Below are positions 26,063 through 34,590 of a stretch of 64,000 bases of DNA, one piece after another. The DNA comes from Streptomyces rishiriensis (GTDB taxonomy: Bacteria > Actinomycetota > Actinomycetes > Streptomycetales > Streptomycetaceae): the NCBI RefSeq assembly GCF_003112535.1, contig NZ_BEWA01000018.1, forward strand, positions 96,661 to 160,660. The letters are read 5' to 3'. The notes under the pieces are model-generated. The model worked only from the letters and a program-made list of their open reading frames with translations. It had not been told where the DNA came from and did not search any database. Position numbers and translations under genes: made by a program. How positions within the stretch are numbered: the stretch's first letter is position 1; each line of letters starts with the position of its first letter.

Positions 26063-27667
26063 GTGGAGTACAACCTTGCCGACCTGTTCGAGTCGGTCGT
26101 CGACGTGGCGGCGGACCGCGAGGCGCTCGTGTACGTCGACCATCCCGGCACCGGCGCGGAACGCCGGCTGACGTACGCGCAGCTCGACGCGGCCGCCAAC
26201 CGCATCGGCCACCACCTCCTCGACAGCGGCCTGCGCCCCGGCGAGCACCTCGGGCTGCATCTGTACAACGGCGTGGAGTACCTGCAGACGGTGCTGGGCT
26301 GCCTGAAGGCGCGCATCGTGCCCGTCAACGTCAACTACCGCTATGTGGAAGAGGAGTTGGTCTACCTCTACCGGGACGCGGACCTGGTCGCGCTCGCCTT
26401 CGACGCGGAGTTCGCCGACCGGGTGGCGGCCGCGCTGCCGCAGACGCCCGCGCTGCGGCACCTGATCCGGGTCGGCCCGGCGGCCGAGGGCATCACCTCG
26501 TTCGCCGACGCGGAGGCGAGCGGCTCGCCCGCGCGCGGATTCCCGGCCCGCTCCGGCGACGACCAGTTCATCATCTACACCGGCGGCACGACCGGCATGC
26601 CCAAGGGCGTGATGTGGCGTCAGGAGGACCTGTTCTTCTCGGGGCTGGGCGGCGGCTCGCCCACGGGCGAGCCGGTGAGGAAGCCGCAGGAGATCGCCGA
26701 GCGGGTCGCGGCCGGCGGCACGGGAATCACCTTCTTCCCCACTCCCCCGCTGATGCACGGCACCTCCACGCTGACCGCCTTCATCGGCTTCAACTTCGGC
26801 CAACGTGTCGTGATCCACCGCAAGTTCGTGCCCGAGGAAGTGCTGCGGACCATCGAGAAGGAGAAGGTCACCAGCATCTCCCTGGTGGGCGACGCGATGC
26901 TGCGGCCGTTGATCGACGCGCTCGAAGGACCGATGAAGGGCACCGACTGCTCGTCGGTGTTCAGCGTCTCCTCGTCCGGGGCGATCATGTCGGACACGGT
27001 TCGCCGTCAGTTCCGGGCGCTGATGCCGAACGCGATGCTGCTGAACAACTTCGGCTCCTCCGAGTCCGGCTTCAACGGCACGGCGACGGAGGACTCCGGA
27101 CCCGAGCGCGGCTTCCGCGTCCGGGTCAACCCCCGTACCCGGGTGGTCGATCCGGTCACCCGCGAGCCGGTGGCCGCGGGCGAGATCGGCCGCGTCGCCC
27201 AGCGCGGCCACGTCCCCCTCGGCTACTACAACGACCCGGTGAAGACCGCCGAGACCTTCTTCGAGAAGGACGGCGAGCGCTGGGTGCTGCTCGGCGACAT
27301 GGCGACCGTCGACGAGGACGGGGTGGTCGTGGTCCTCGGGCGCGGCTCGCAGTGCATCAACACCGGCGGCGAGAAGGTGTACCCCGAGGAGGTCGAGCAG
27401 GCCCTCAAGGCGCATCCGGACGTGTACGACGCCCTGGTGGCGGGGGTGCCGGACCCGACGTGGGGCAGCCATGTGGCGGCGGTGGTCCAGGTGCGCCACG
27501 GCGCCCCGCCGCCGTCCCTGGAGGACATCCAGAGCCACTGCCGCACCCGGCTCGCCGGGTACAAGATCCCGCGTCAGCTGGTGCTCGCCGAGTCGATCCG
27601 CCGCTCGCCGAGCGGCAAGGCGGACTACCGGTGGGCGCGCGAGGTCGCCGTGGCGCAGAGCGGCTGA
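26063..27667 (+). CDS. Acyl-CoA synthetase, FadD19-like
   Basis: A 534-residue ANL-superfamily ligase that adenylates a carboxylate and transfers it to CoA. The P-loop is YTGGTTGMPKGVMW (about 172), the A5 region LLNNFGSSESGFNGT, then GDMATVDEDG, the hinge GRGSQCINTGGEKVYPEEVE, and the catalytic lysine near SPSGKADYRW. Several segments (LADLFE start, VNVNYRYVEEEL, TGGTTG, SGKADYRW end) closely follow mycobacterial FadD19, a steroid side-chain CoA ligase. GTG 26063 has AGGAGG 4 bases upstream; the longer frame to 25934 overlaps the operator. Confidence 0.87.
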   Translation: MEYNLADLFESVVDVAADREALVYVDHPGTGAERRLTYAQLDAAANRIGHHLLDSGLRPGEHLGLHLYNGVEYLQTVLGCLKARIVPVNVNYRYVEEELVYLYRDADLVALAFDAEFADRVAAALPQTPALRHLIRVGPAAEGITSFADAEASGSPARGFPARSGDDQFIIYTGGTTGMPKGVMWRQEDLFFSGLGGGSPTGEPVRKPQEIAERVAAGGTGITFFPTPPLMHGTSTLTAFIGFNFGQRVVIHRKFVPEEVLRTIEKEKVTSISLVGDAMLRPLIDALEGPMKGTDCSSVFSVSSSGAIMSDTVRRQFRALMPNAMLLNNFGSSESGFNGTATEDSGPERGFRVRVNPRTRVVDPVTREPVAAGEIGRVAQRGHVPLGYYNDPVKTAETFFEKDGERWVLLGDMATVDEDGVVVVLGRGSQCINTGGEKVYPEEVEQALKAHPDVYDALVAGVPDPTWGSHVAAVVQVRHGAPPPSLEDIQSHCRTRLAGYKIPRQLVLAESIRRSPSGKADYRWAREVAVAQSG

Positions 27668-27710
27668 CCGGGCCCGCAGCGCCTTCGCGCAGGCGTGGGG
27701 AAGGGCGTTC

Positions 27711-28580
27711 TCAGTCCTGGTGGGCCGCACTCGGGCGAGCGGCCCGTGCCAGGAAGTCGCCGACCCGCCCGGCGAACCGGCCGGGGTCGTCCAGCCACGG
27801 GTAGTGGCCGGCGCCCGGCTGCACGGCGAACTCGGCGTTCGGGAACGCATCGGCCACCAGCCGCGCCCGTTCGGGCCGGGGCCCGCCGTCCAGCTCGCCG
27901 GCCAGGACGAGCACCGGGGCGGTCACCTCGGCCAGCGCGGTCCGCAGGGCCGGCGGGTCGAAGGCGGCCGGGTCGAGGAAGCGGTCCTCGCCCTCGGCAC
28001 AGGTCTGCTCGTCCGCGGCGGCCTCGTGGGCGCGCGCCGCGTCGTCCCATCTGCCGTGGAAGAAGGCGCCGACGACGGCCGGGGCGGGCTCGCCCCCGCC
28101 CCCGAGCCACGCCTCGAACGCCGGGAACGCGTCGTCGAACCAGGGTTCACGGCGGCGCAGCCGCGCGGCCGCCAGCCGGTCCCGGTCCGTGGCCGGCCGG
28201 CCCAGGGCCCACGGATTGACGGTGATCAGCGCGAGCCCGGACACCCGGTGCGGGTACCGCGCCGCGTACAGCATGGCGAGGCTGCCGCCCGCCGAATGGG
28301 CCAGCACGTCGATCCGCTCCCGTCCCAGGTGCACGCGCAGCGCCTCGACGTCGTCCACCTGCCGGTCGCAGCGGTAGGTCTCCGGGTCCGCGGGGATCGC
28401 GGAGCCGCCCGTGCCGCGCAGGTCGAGCAGGATCAGACGGCGGCGGCCGGAGAGAGCGCCGAGGTCGCCGAGGTAGGCGGAGGCCCGCAGGGGGCCGCCG
28501 GGCAGCACGACGAGCGGCTCGCCCTCGCCCGACACCCGGTAGGCGAGCTCGGTCCCGTCCGGCGCGGTGAAGATCGGCAT
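27711..28580 (-). CDS. Alpha/beta fold hydrolase
   Basis: A 289-residue hydrolase. LPGGPLRASAYLGDL supplies the oxyanion loop, LAHSAGGSLAMLYAARYP the nucleophile (Ser about 100), LAGELDGGPRPERA the acid and GAGHYPWLDDPGRF the histidine, giving a full triad of the proline-iminopeptidase/epoxide-hydrolase-like branch. The start at 28580 (MPIFTAPDG) is preferred; the longer frame to 28688 runs into the paaK operator. It is convergent with the FadD19-like gene and divergent from paaK. Confidence 0.84.
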   Translation of the reverse strand: MPIFTAPDGTELAYRVSGEGEPLVVLPGGPLRASAYLGDLGALSGRRRLILLDLRGTGGSAIPADPETYRCDRQVDDVEALRVHLGRERIDVLAHSAGGSLAMLYAARYPHRVSGLALITVNPWALGRPATDRDRLAAARLRRREPWFDDAFPAFEAWLGGGGEPAPAVVGAFFHGRWDDAARAHEAAADEQTCAEGEDRFLDPAAFDPPALRTALAEVTAPVLVLAGELDGGPRPERARLVADAFPNAEFAVQPGAGHYPWLDDPGRFAGRVGDFLARAARPSAAHQD

Positions 28581-28694
28581 GCCCCGATTCTCGGCAGGGG
28601 CCGCGGACGCGCGCAACGGGGTTCTCCGGGCGAAAGTCGCCGCCGGCCTCTTGCCTGACGCACGCGGGCCTGGATTACTGATCCACAAGAAGAT

Positions 28695-28712
28695 CGACCG
28701 AATGATCGGTCG
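28695..28712. promoter_or_regulatory. Palindromic operator upstream of paaK
   Basis: CGACCGAATGATCGGTCG has perfect 7-bp arms around ATGA. It resembles the ACCGA-N4-TCGGT type operators of TetR/PaaR regulators of phenylacetate genes. It lies between the hydrolase start and the repeat array. The regulator is not in the window. Confidence 0.5.
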
Positions 28713-28770
28713 CCCGGATCGGGCGGTTCGGTACCGGAATCCGCGCAGTGTCCGTGCCGCTCGATTCGAG

Positions 28771-28882
28771 GATCGTCCGGTCCGGGGATCGTCCGGTCCG
28801 GGGATCGTCCGGTCCGGGGATCGTCCGGTCCGGGGATCGTCCGGTCCGGGGATCGTCCGGTCCGGGGATCGTCCGGTTCGAG
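28771..28882 (+). repeat. Seven-copy 16-bp tandem repeat before paaK
   Basis: GATCGTCCGGTCCGGG is repeated head to tail six times perfectly from 28771; the seventh copy (28867-28882) ends TTCGAG, echoing the GATTCGAG just before the first copy. There are no spacers. The array lies 24-136 bases upstream of the paaK ATG, so it is in the promoter or 5' leader. On the opposite strand each unit reads GACCGGACGATC, 10 of 12 identical to GACCGAATGATC in the palindrome at 28695. Confidence 0.9.
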
Positions 28883-28906
28883 ACAGGTAGGCGAGGGAGA
28901 AGTCCC

Positions 28907-30208
28907 ATGACGGATGTGCGGAACCCGCTGGACGACGGCGAGCGCCTGGACGAGGCCGCCCTGCGCACCCTGCAACTGGAGCGACTGCGGACCTCGCTGC
29001 GTCGCGCCTACTCCCGGGTGCCGTTCTACCGCGAGGCCTTCGACAAGGCGGGCGTCCACCCCGACGACTGCCGCGACCTCGCCGACCTGGCCCGCTTCCC
29101 CTTCACGACCAAGGCCGACCTGCGCGCGCACTACCCGTACGGGATGTTCGCCGTCCCCCGGAACCGCATCCGCCGCATCCACGCCTCCAGCGGCACGACC
29201 GGCCGGCCGACGGTCGTCGGCTACACGGACGCCGACCTGTCCATGTGGTCGGACATGGTGGCCCGTTCGCTCCGTGCCGCGGGCGCCCGACCCAGCGACA
29301 CCGTCCATGTGGCCTACGGGTACGGCCTGTTCACGGGCGGTCTCGGCGCCCACTACGGCGCCGAGCGCCTCGGCTGCACGGTGGTCCCCGCGTCCGGCGG
29401 CATGACCTCCCGTCAGGTCCGGCTGATCCTGGACCTCGAACCGCGCGTCATCATGGTGACCCCGTCCTACATGCTCACGCTGCTCGACGAGTTCGAACGC
29501 CAGGGCGTGGACCCGCGCTCCACCTCGCTGCGCGTCGGGGTCTTCGGCGCGGAGCCGTGGACGGAGCGGATGCGCCAGGAGATCGAGGAGCGATGCGCGA
29601 TCGACGCCGTCGACATCTACGGGCTGTCGGAGGTGATCGGGCCGGGCGTGGCTCAGGAGTGCGTCGAGACCAAGGACGGGCTGCACGTCTGGGAGGACCA
29701 CTTCCTCCCCGAGGTGGTCGACCCGGTCACCGGCGAGGTCCTGCCGGAGGGCGAGGAGGGCGAGCTGGTCTTCACCTCGCTGACCAAGGAGGCCATGCCG
29801 GTCGTGCGCTACCGCACGCGCGACCTCAGCCGCCTGCTGCCGGGCACGGCTCGCGTCTTCCGGCGGATGCGGAAGGTGACCGGGCGCAGCGACGACATGG
29901 TCATCCTGCGCGGGGTGAACCTCTTCCCCACCCAGATCGAGGAGATCGTGCTGCGCACCCCGGGCGTGGCGCCCCACTTCCAGCTCCGCCTGACCCGTGA
30001 GGGACGTCTCGACGCCCTCACGGTCCGCGCCGAGGCCCGCCCCGACGCGACGGCCGCGGACCGCGCCACGGCCGCGCGCGCCGTGGCGGCGGCCGTGAAG
30101 GACGACATCGGCGTGTCGGTCGCCGTCGAGATCGTCGACCCGGAGTCGCTGGAGCGGTCGGTCGGCAAGATCAGGCGGATCGTGGACGAGCGTCCCCGCG
30201 CGTCATGA
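28907..30208 (+). CDS. paaK: Phenylacetate-CoA ligase
   Basis: A 433-residue PaaK-type AMP-forming ligase, which converts phenylacetate or another aryl acid to its CoA thioester. It shows LRRAYSRVPFYREAFDKAG, FTTKADLRAHYPYGMFAVP, the P-loop ASSGTTGRPTVVGYT (about 87), DIYGLSEVIGPGVAQEC, YRTRDLSRLLPG, RSDDMVILRGVNLFPTQIEE and the C-terminal SVGKIRRI with its lysine. The length is that of the family. ATG 28907 follows GAGGGAGAAG. No ring-epoxidase paa genes are adjacent, so it may feed another aryl-CoA route. Confidence 0.9.
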   Translation: MTDVRNPLDDGERLDEAALRTLQLERLRTSLRRAYSRVPFYREAFDKAGVHPDDCRDLADLARFPFTTKADLRAHYPYGMFAVPRNRIRRIHASSGTTGRPTVVGYTDADLSMWSDMVARSLRAAGARPSDTVHVAYGYGLFTGGLGAHYGAERLGCTVVPASGGMTSRQVRLILDLEPRVIMVTPSYMLTLLDEFERQGVDPRSTSLRVGVFGAEPWTERMRQEIEERCAIDAVDIYGLSEVIGPGVAQECVETKDGLHVWEDHFLPEVVDPVTGEVLPEGEEGELVFTSLTKEAMPVVRYRTRDLSRLLPGTARVFRRMRKVTGRSDDMVILRGVNLFPTQIEEIVLRTPGVAPHFQLRLTREGRLDALTVRAEARPDATAADRATAARAVAAAVKDDIGVSVAVEIVDPESLERSVGKIRRIVDERPRAS

Positions 30209-30223
30209 CGGCCGGCCGGGGCG

Positions 30224-31720
30224 TCATGAGCCGAAGCGGTCCCTCAGTTCCCGTTTGAGGATCTTGCCGCTGGCGTTACGGGGCAGCTCGTCCACGAAGA
30301 GCACCCGCTTGGGGGCCTTGAAGGAGGCCAGGTTCTCGCGCGCATGGGCGATGAGCTCCTCCTCGGAGGTCTCCCCCCGCGCGACCACGACGGCCGTGAC
30401 CGCCTCGATCCACTTCTCGTCCGGCAGGCCGATGACTGCGGCCTCGGCGACGGCCTCGTGGGTGTAGAGGACGTCCTCGACCTGCCGGGAGGCGACCAGC
30501 ACGCCGCCGGAGTTGATGACGTCCTTCACCCGGTCGACGATCGTGAAGTAGCCGTCGGCGTCGCGCACGGCCAGGTCGCCGGAGTGGAACCAGCCGTCCC
30601 GGAAGGCCTCGGCGGTCTCCTCGGGCTTCTCCCAGTAGCCCTCGCACAGCTGCGGGGACCGGTAGACGATCTCGCCGGGTGTGCCGTCGGGGACCTCCGC
30701 GCCGTCCTCGTCGACCACGCGGGCGTCCACGAACAGGACGGTGCGGCCGCAGGAGTCCAGGCGCCCCTTGTGCTCGTCGGGCGCGAGGACGGTGGCGAGC
30801 GGGCCGATCTCGCTCTGCCCGAAGCAGTTGTACAGGGCGAGCCGGGGCAGCCGTTCGCGCAGGCGCTCCAGGACCGGCACCGGCATGATCGACGCCCCGT
30901 AGTAGGCCTTGCGCAGGCCGCTCAGGTCGCGTGTCGTGAAGTCGGGGCGGTTCGCCAGACCGATCCACACGGTCGGCGGCGCGAAGAGGCTGTCGACGCG
31001 GCCGGCCTCGATCAGGTCCAGGAGCCGGTCGCCGTCGGGGGCGTCCAGGACGGTGTTCGTGGCGCCGACCGCGAGGTAGGGCAGCAGGAACACGTGCATC
31101 TGCGCCGAGTGGTAGAGCGGGAGGGCGTGCGCGGGACGGTCGCCGGCGCTCAGGTCGAGGGCGGTGATCGCGCTCAGGTACTCGTGCACCAGGGCGCGGT
31201 GCGTCATCATCGCGCCCTTGGGCAGGGCCGTGGTGCCGGAGGTGTAGAGCAGTTGCACCAGGTCGTCGGTGCGCGGCTCGGGGCCCTCGTGGACGGGGGC
31301 GGCGGCCAGCCGGGCCAGGAGCGAGTCGTCGGCGTCGCGCAGGGCCGCCGTCCGCACGCCGGCGGGGAGCCGGCCGGCGAGGCCGGGGTCCGCGAGGACC
31401 AGCGAGCTGCCCGACTGGGCGACGATGTACGCCAGGTCGTCGCCGGTGAGGCTCTGGTTGACGGGGACGTGCACGAGGCCCGCGCGGGCGCAGGCCAGGA
31501 ACGCGATGAGGTAGGCGTCGGAGTTGTGGCCGTAGGCCCCGACCCGGTCGCCGGGGGCGAGGCCCTCGGCGAGCAGGACGCTCGCCGCGCGCGAGACCGC
31601 CTCGTCGAGTTCCTCGTAGGTCCAGGTGCGGTCGCGGTACTCGACCGCCACGCGCGCCGGGGTGCGGCGGGCGCTGCGCCGCAGCACCCCGTCGACCGTG
31701 CTGCCATGTCCGGGCGTCAT
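30224..31720 (-). CDS. Acyl-CoA synthetase (long-chain fatty acid/aryl-CoA ligase)
   Basis: A 498-residue ANL ligase with LLYTSGTTALPKGAMMTH (P-loop, about 165), YNCFGQSEIGPLATV, GDLAVRDADGYFTIVDRVKDVINSGG and NASGKILKRELRD with the catalytic lysine. The N-terminal part (RRSARRTPARVAVEYRDRTW) is typical of medium-length acyl-CoA ligases. It is convergent with paaK (15 bp between stops). The substrate is unknown; position in a CoA-ester locus suggests a carboxylate formed during side-chain or ring breakdown. Confidence 0.88.
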   Translation of the reverse strand: MTPGHGSTVDGVLRRSARRTPARVAVEYRDRTWTYEELDEAVSRAASVLLAEGLAPGDRVGAYGHNSDAYLIAFLACARAGLVHVPVNQSLTGDDLAYIVAQSGSSLVLADPGLAGRLPAGVRTAALRDADDSLLARLAAAPVHEGPEPRTDDLVQLLYTSGTTALPKGAMMTHRALVHEYLSAITALDLSAGDRPAHALPLYHSAQMHVFLLPYLAVGATNTVLDAPDGDRLLDLIEAGRVDSLFAPPTVWIGLANRPDFTTRDLSGLRKAYYGASIMPVPVLERLRERLPRLALYNCFGQSEIGPLATVLAPDEHKGRLDSCGRTVLFVDARVVDEDGAEVPDGTPGEIVYRSPQLCEGYWEKPEETAEAFRDGWFHSGDLAVRDADGYFTIVDRVKDVINSGGVLVASRQVEDVLYTHEAVAEAAVIGLPDEKWIEAVTAVVVARGETSEEELIAHARENLASFKAPKRVLFVDELPRNASGKILKRELRDRFGS

Positions 31721-31871
31721 GGCTCATGATCCTGGGACGGCGACCGGAGCAGGTCAAGTCGCCGCCGTGGCGGGGCGCCGAACGGAGGCGGCCCCGCGAC
31801 GACTGCCCTCACCCCCCGCACCTCGCCACCGGGAGTGGGGGCGCCGTGCGCGGGTGCGGGGTGCGGGCCGC

Positions 31872-33425
31872 TCACAACGGGCGGGTCCGGCCCTCCCAGT
31901 AGGGCTCGCGCAACCGCCGCTTGTACAGCTTGCCGTTGGGGTCCCGGGGCATCTCGGCGATGAAGTCGACGGACTTGGGCCGCTTGTAGCCGGCCAGCCG
32001 CTCGGCGCAGTGGGCGAGAAGTTCGTCCGCGAGGTCCGAGCCGGGCTCCCGGCCGGGGGCGGGCTCGATCACGGCCTTCACCTGCTCGCCCCAGTCGTCG
32101 TGCGGGATGCCGAAGGCGGCGGCGTCGGCGACCGCGGGGTGGGCGAGCAGCACGGACTCGATCTCGGCGGGGTAGATGTTGACGCCGCCGGAGATGATCA
32201 GGTCGATCTTGCGGTCCCGCAGGAACAGGTAGCCGTCGTCGTCGAGCACCCCGAGGTCGCCGACGGTGAAGAAGTCGCCGATGCGGTTCTTCCTCGTCTT
32301 GTCCTCGTCCTTGTGGTACGCGAAGCCGCCGGTGGTCATCTTCATGTACACCGTGCCGAGTTCGCCGGGCGGCAGCCGCTCGCCGTCGTCGTCGAAGACG
32401 GCCAACTCACTGATGGGCCAGGCCTTTCCGACCGTGCCGGGCTTCTTCAGCCATTCCTCGGCCGTGGCGAACGCGCCGCCCCCCTCGCTGGCCGCGTAGT
32501 ACTCCTCCACGCAGGCGCCCCACCAGTCGATCATCGCCCGCTTCACGTGGTCCGGGCAGGGCGCGGCCCCGTGGATGGCGTGCCGCATGGAGGTCACGTC
32601 GTAGCGCGCCCTCACGTCCTGCGGGAGGGCCAGCAGACGGTGGAACTGGGTGGGGACCATGTGGGTGTGCGTGCAGCGACGGGCGTCGATGAGACGGAGC
32701 ATCTCCTCGGGCGTCCACTTGTCCATCACGACCAGCCGGTGGCCCAGGTGCAGGGACGCGGCCGCGAACTGCAGCACCGCCGTGTGGTAGAGCGGCGAGC
32801 AGACCAGGTGCACGTTGTCGTCGAAGGGCCTGATGCCGAAGATGCCCAGGAAGCCGCCGAGGTAGGACTCCTCGGGCAGCTTCCCGGGCAGCGGGCGGCG
32901 GATGCCGCGCGGGCGGCCCGTGGTGCCCGAGGTGTAGTTCATGACCCAGCCGAGTGTGCGGTCGGCGGGCGCCGACTCCGGCTGCCCGTCGAGGAGTTCG
33001 GCGTACGGCCGGAAGCCGTCGACCTCGCCCACGGCGTAGCGGCGGGCGGGCGGCAGGCCGGCCTCGTCGGCGGCCCGGCACGCCTGGCCGGCGAACCGCT
33101 CGTGGGCGATGAGCACCTTGGCCCCGGAGTCGGAGACGATCCAGGCGATCTCGGGGCCGACGAGGTGGTGGTTGACGGGCACGAGGTAGAACCCGGCCTG
33201 GGTGGCGGCCAGATGGGCGGTGAAGAACTCTGCCGAGTTGGGCAGGACGACGGCGAAGGCGTCGCCGCGTTCCAGGCCGGCGGCGCGCAGGCCGTGCACG
33301 AGCCGGTTGGCGTCGGCGTGCAGGCGGCCGGCGGTCCACTCCTGGCCGTCGGGGGCGATCAGGACGGTGCGGTCGGGGTCCTGGGCCGCCTGGGCCCAGA
33401 AGCCCGCGGGGGGTGTGCTGGTCAC
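31872..33425 (-). CDS. Acyl-CoA synthetase
   Basis: A 517-residue ANL ligase: MNYTSGTTGRPRGIRRP (P-loop, about 165), EYYAASEGGGAFAT, GDLGVLDDDGYLFLRDRKID, IISGGVNIYPAEIESVL and DPNGKLYKRRLREPYW. It starts at GTG 33425, which overlaps the stop of the nitronate monooxygenase gene by 4 bp (GTGA), so the two are translationally coupled. A single open frame runs on to 35486 across other genes, but the N-terminus (TSTPPAGFWAQAAQD) and the overlap fix the start. Substrate unknown. Confidence 0.88.
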   Translation of the reverse strand: MTSTPPAGFWAQAAQDPDRTVLIAPDGQEWTAGRLHADANRLVHGLRAAGLERGDAFAVVLPNSAEFFTAHLAATQAGFYLVPVNHHLVGPEIAWIVSDSGAKVLIAHERFAGQACRAADEAGLPPARRYAVGEVDGFRPYAELLDGQPESAPADRTLGWVMNYTSGTTGRPRGIRRPLPGKLPEESYLGGFLGIFGIRPFDDNVHLVCSPLYHTAVLQFAAASLHLGHRLVVMDKWTPEEMLRLIDARRCTHTHMVPTQFHRLLALPQDVRARYDVTSMRHAIHGAAPCPDHVKRAMIDWWGACVEEYYAASEGGGAFATAEEWLKKPGTVGKAWPISELAVFDDDGERLPPGELGTVYMKMTTGGFAYHKDEDKTRKNRIGDFFTVGDLGVLDDDGYLFLRDRKIDLIISGGVNIYPAEIESVLLAHPAVADAAAFGIPHDDWGEQVKAVIEPAPGREPGSDLADELLAHCAERLAGYKRPKSVDFIAEMPRDPNGKLYKRRLREPYWEGRTRPL

Positions 33426-34531
33426 TGGCCGCTCCTTCCGGCGATGCGGTTGACGCGGTCCACGGCCTCTTCGAAGCCGCGGGTGAGGTCGTCGAAGACC
33501 GCCCGGACGCTGCGGACGTCGTTCATCCGGCCGACGATCTGGCCGACGGGCGTCCCCAGCAGGGGGTCGATCTCGTGCTTCTGGATGCGGGAGACGGCCT
33601 CGGCGACGAGCAGGCCCTGCAGGGGCATGGGGAGGGCGCCGGGTCCGTGGGGGTCGTCCCAGGCGTCGGTCCACTCGGTGCGCAGCTGGCGGGCGGGTTT
33701 CCCGGTCAGCGCGCGGGAGCGGACCGTGTCGCCGGAGCCGGCCGCGAGGAGCTTGCGGGTGAGGGCGGGCGAGTGCAGGTCGGCCTCGGAGGTGGTCAGC
33801 CAGACGGACCCGAGCCATACGCCCTGGGCGCCGAGCGCGAGGGCGGCGGCGGCCTGCCGTCCGCTGCCGATGCCGCCGGCGGCGAGCACGGGCAGCGGGT
33901 CCACGGCCTCGACGACCTCCGGGGTGAGCACCATGGAGGCGATCTCGCCGGTGTGGCCGCCCGCCTCGTAGCCCTGGGCGACGACGACGTCGATGCCGGC
34001 GTCCTTGTGCTTGCGGGCGTGCCGGGCGCTCCCGGCGAGCGCGGCGACGAGGACGTCCCGGTCGTGCGCGCGGGCGACGACGTCGGCGGGCGGCGAGCCG
34101 AGGGCGTTGGCCAGCAGCCGGATCGGGTAGTCGAAGGCGACGTCGAGCTGGCCGCGGGCGACCTGCTCCATCCACCCGGTGATCCGCCACCCGGCGGCCT
34201 CGCCCTCGGCCAGCCCGGGGACGCCGTACTTGGCGAGGGTGTCCCGCACGAAGGCCCGGTGCCCCTCGGGGATCATCGCCTCGACGTCGGCCTCGCTCAC
34301 GCCCTCGACCTTCTTGGCGGGCATGACCACGTCGAGTCCGTACGGCTTGCCGTCGACGTGGGCCTCGATCCAGTCGAGGTCGCGTCTGAGGTCGTCGGGG
34401 GCGGTGTACCGGACCGCGCCGAGCACGCCGAAGCCGCCCGCGCGGCTGATGGCCGCGGCGACGGCGGGGAACGGCGTGAAGCCGAAGACGGCGTGCTCGA
34501 CTCCCAGTTGTGTGCTCAGCTCGGTCTGCAT
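33422..34531 (-). CDS. Nitronate monooxygenase family flavoprotein
   Basis: A 369-residue FMN TIM-barrel protein of the nitronate monooxygenase/2-nitropropane dioxygenase family. It shows ISRAGGFGVLGAVRYT, VVVAQGYEAGGHTGEIASMVL (flavin phosphate site with the catalytic-type His), VLAAGGIGSGRQAAAALALGAQGVWLGSVWLTT and RSRALTGKPARQLRTEW. It resembles the mycobacterial Rv1533 branch. The gene is the first of a pair with the acyl-CoA ligase (4-bp overlap) and carries the second copy of the 17-bp palindrome 43 bases upstream. True nitronate substrate not proven. Confidence 0.87.
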   Translation of the reverse strand: MQTELSTQLGVEHAVFGFTPFPAVAAAISRAGGFGVLGAVRYTAPDDLRRDLDWIEAHVDGKPYGLDVVMPAKKVEGVSEADVEAMIPEGHRAFVRDTLAKYGVPGLAEGEAAGWRITGWMEQVARGQLDVAFDYPIRLLANALGSPPADVVARAHDRDVLVAALAGSARHARKHKDAGIDVVVAQGYEAGGHTGEIASMVLTPEVVEAVDPLPVLAAGGIGSGRQAAAALALGAQGVWLGSVWLTTSEADLHSPALTRKLLAAGSGDTVRSRALTGKPARQLRTEWTDAWDDPHGPGALPMPLQGLLVAEAVSRIQKHEIDPLLGTPVGQIVGRMNDVRSVRAVFDDLTRGFEEAVDRVNRIAGRSGQ

Positions 34532-34573
34532 GGGCGCAGGATGCCGCAGCGGCGCGGACGACGGAAGGCTTTT

Positions 34574-34590
34574 TCTGATAGACCGTCAGA
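34574..34590. promoter_or_regulatory. 17-bp palindromic operator, copy 2
   Basis: TCTGATAGACCGTCAGA shares its arms and flanks with the palindrome at 25955-25971. It lies 43 bases upstream of the nitronate monooxygenase ATG and overlaps the last codons of the upstream oxidoreductase. The shared site suggests one regulator for both units. Confidence 0.55.

Noticed and set aside
28771..28882. CRISPR-like repeat array
   Set aside because: The 16-bp units are directly contiguous with no spacers, and no cas gene is present.
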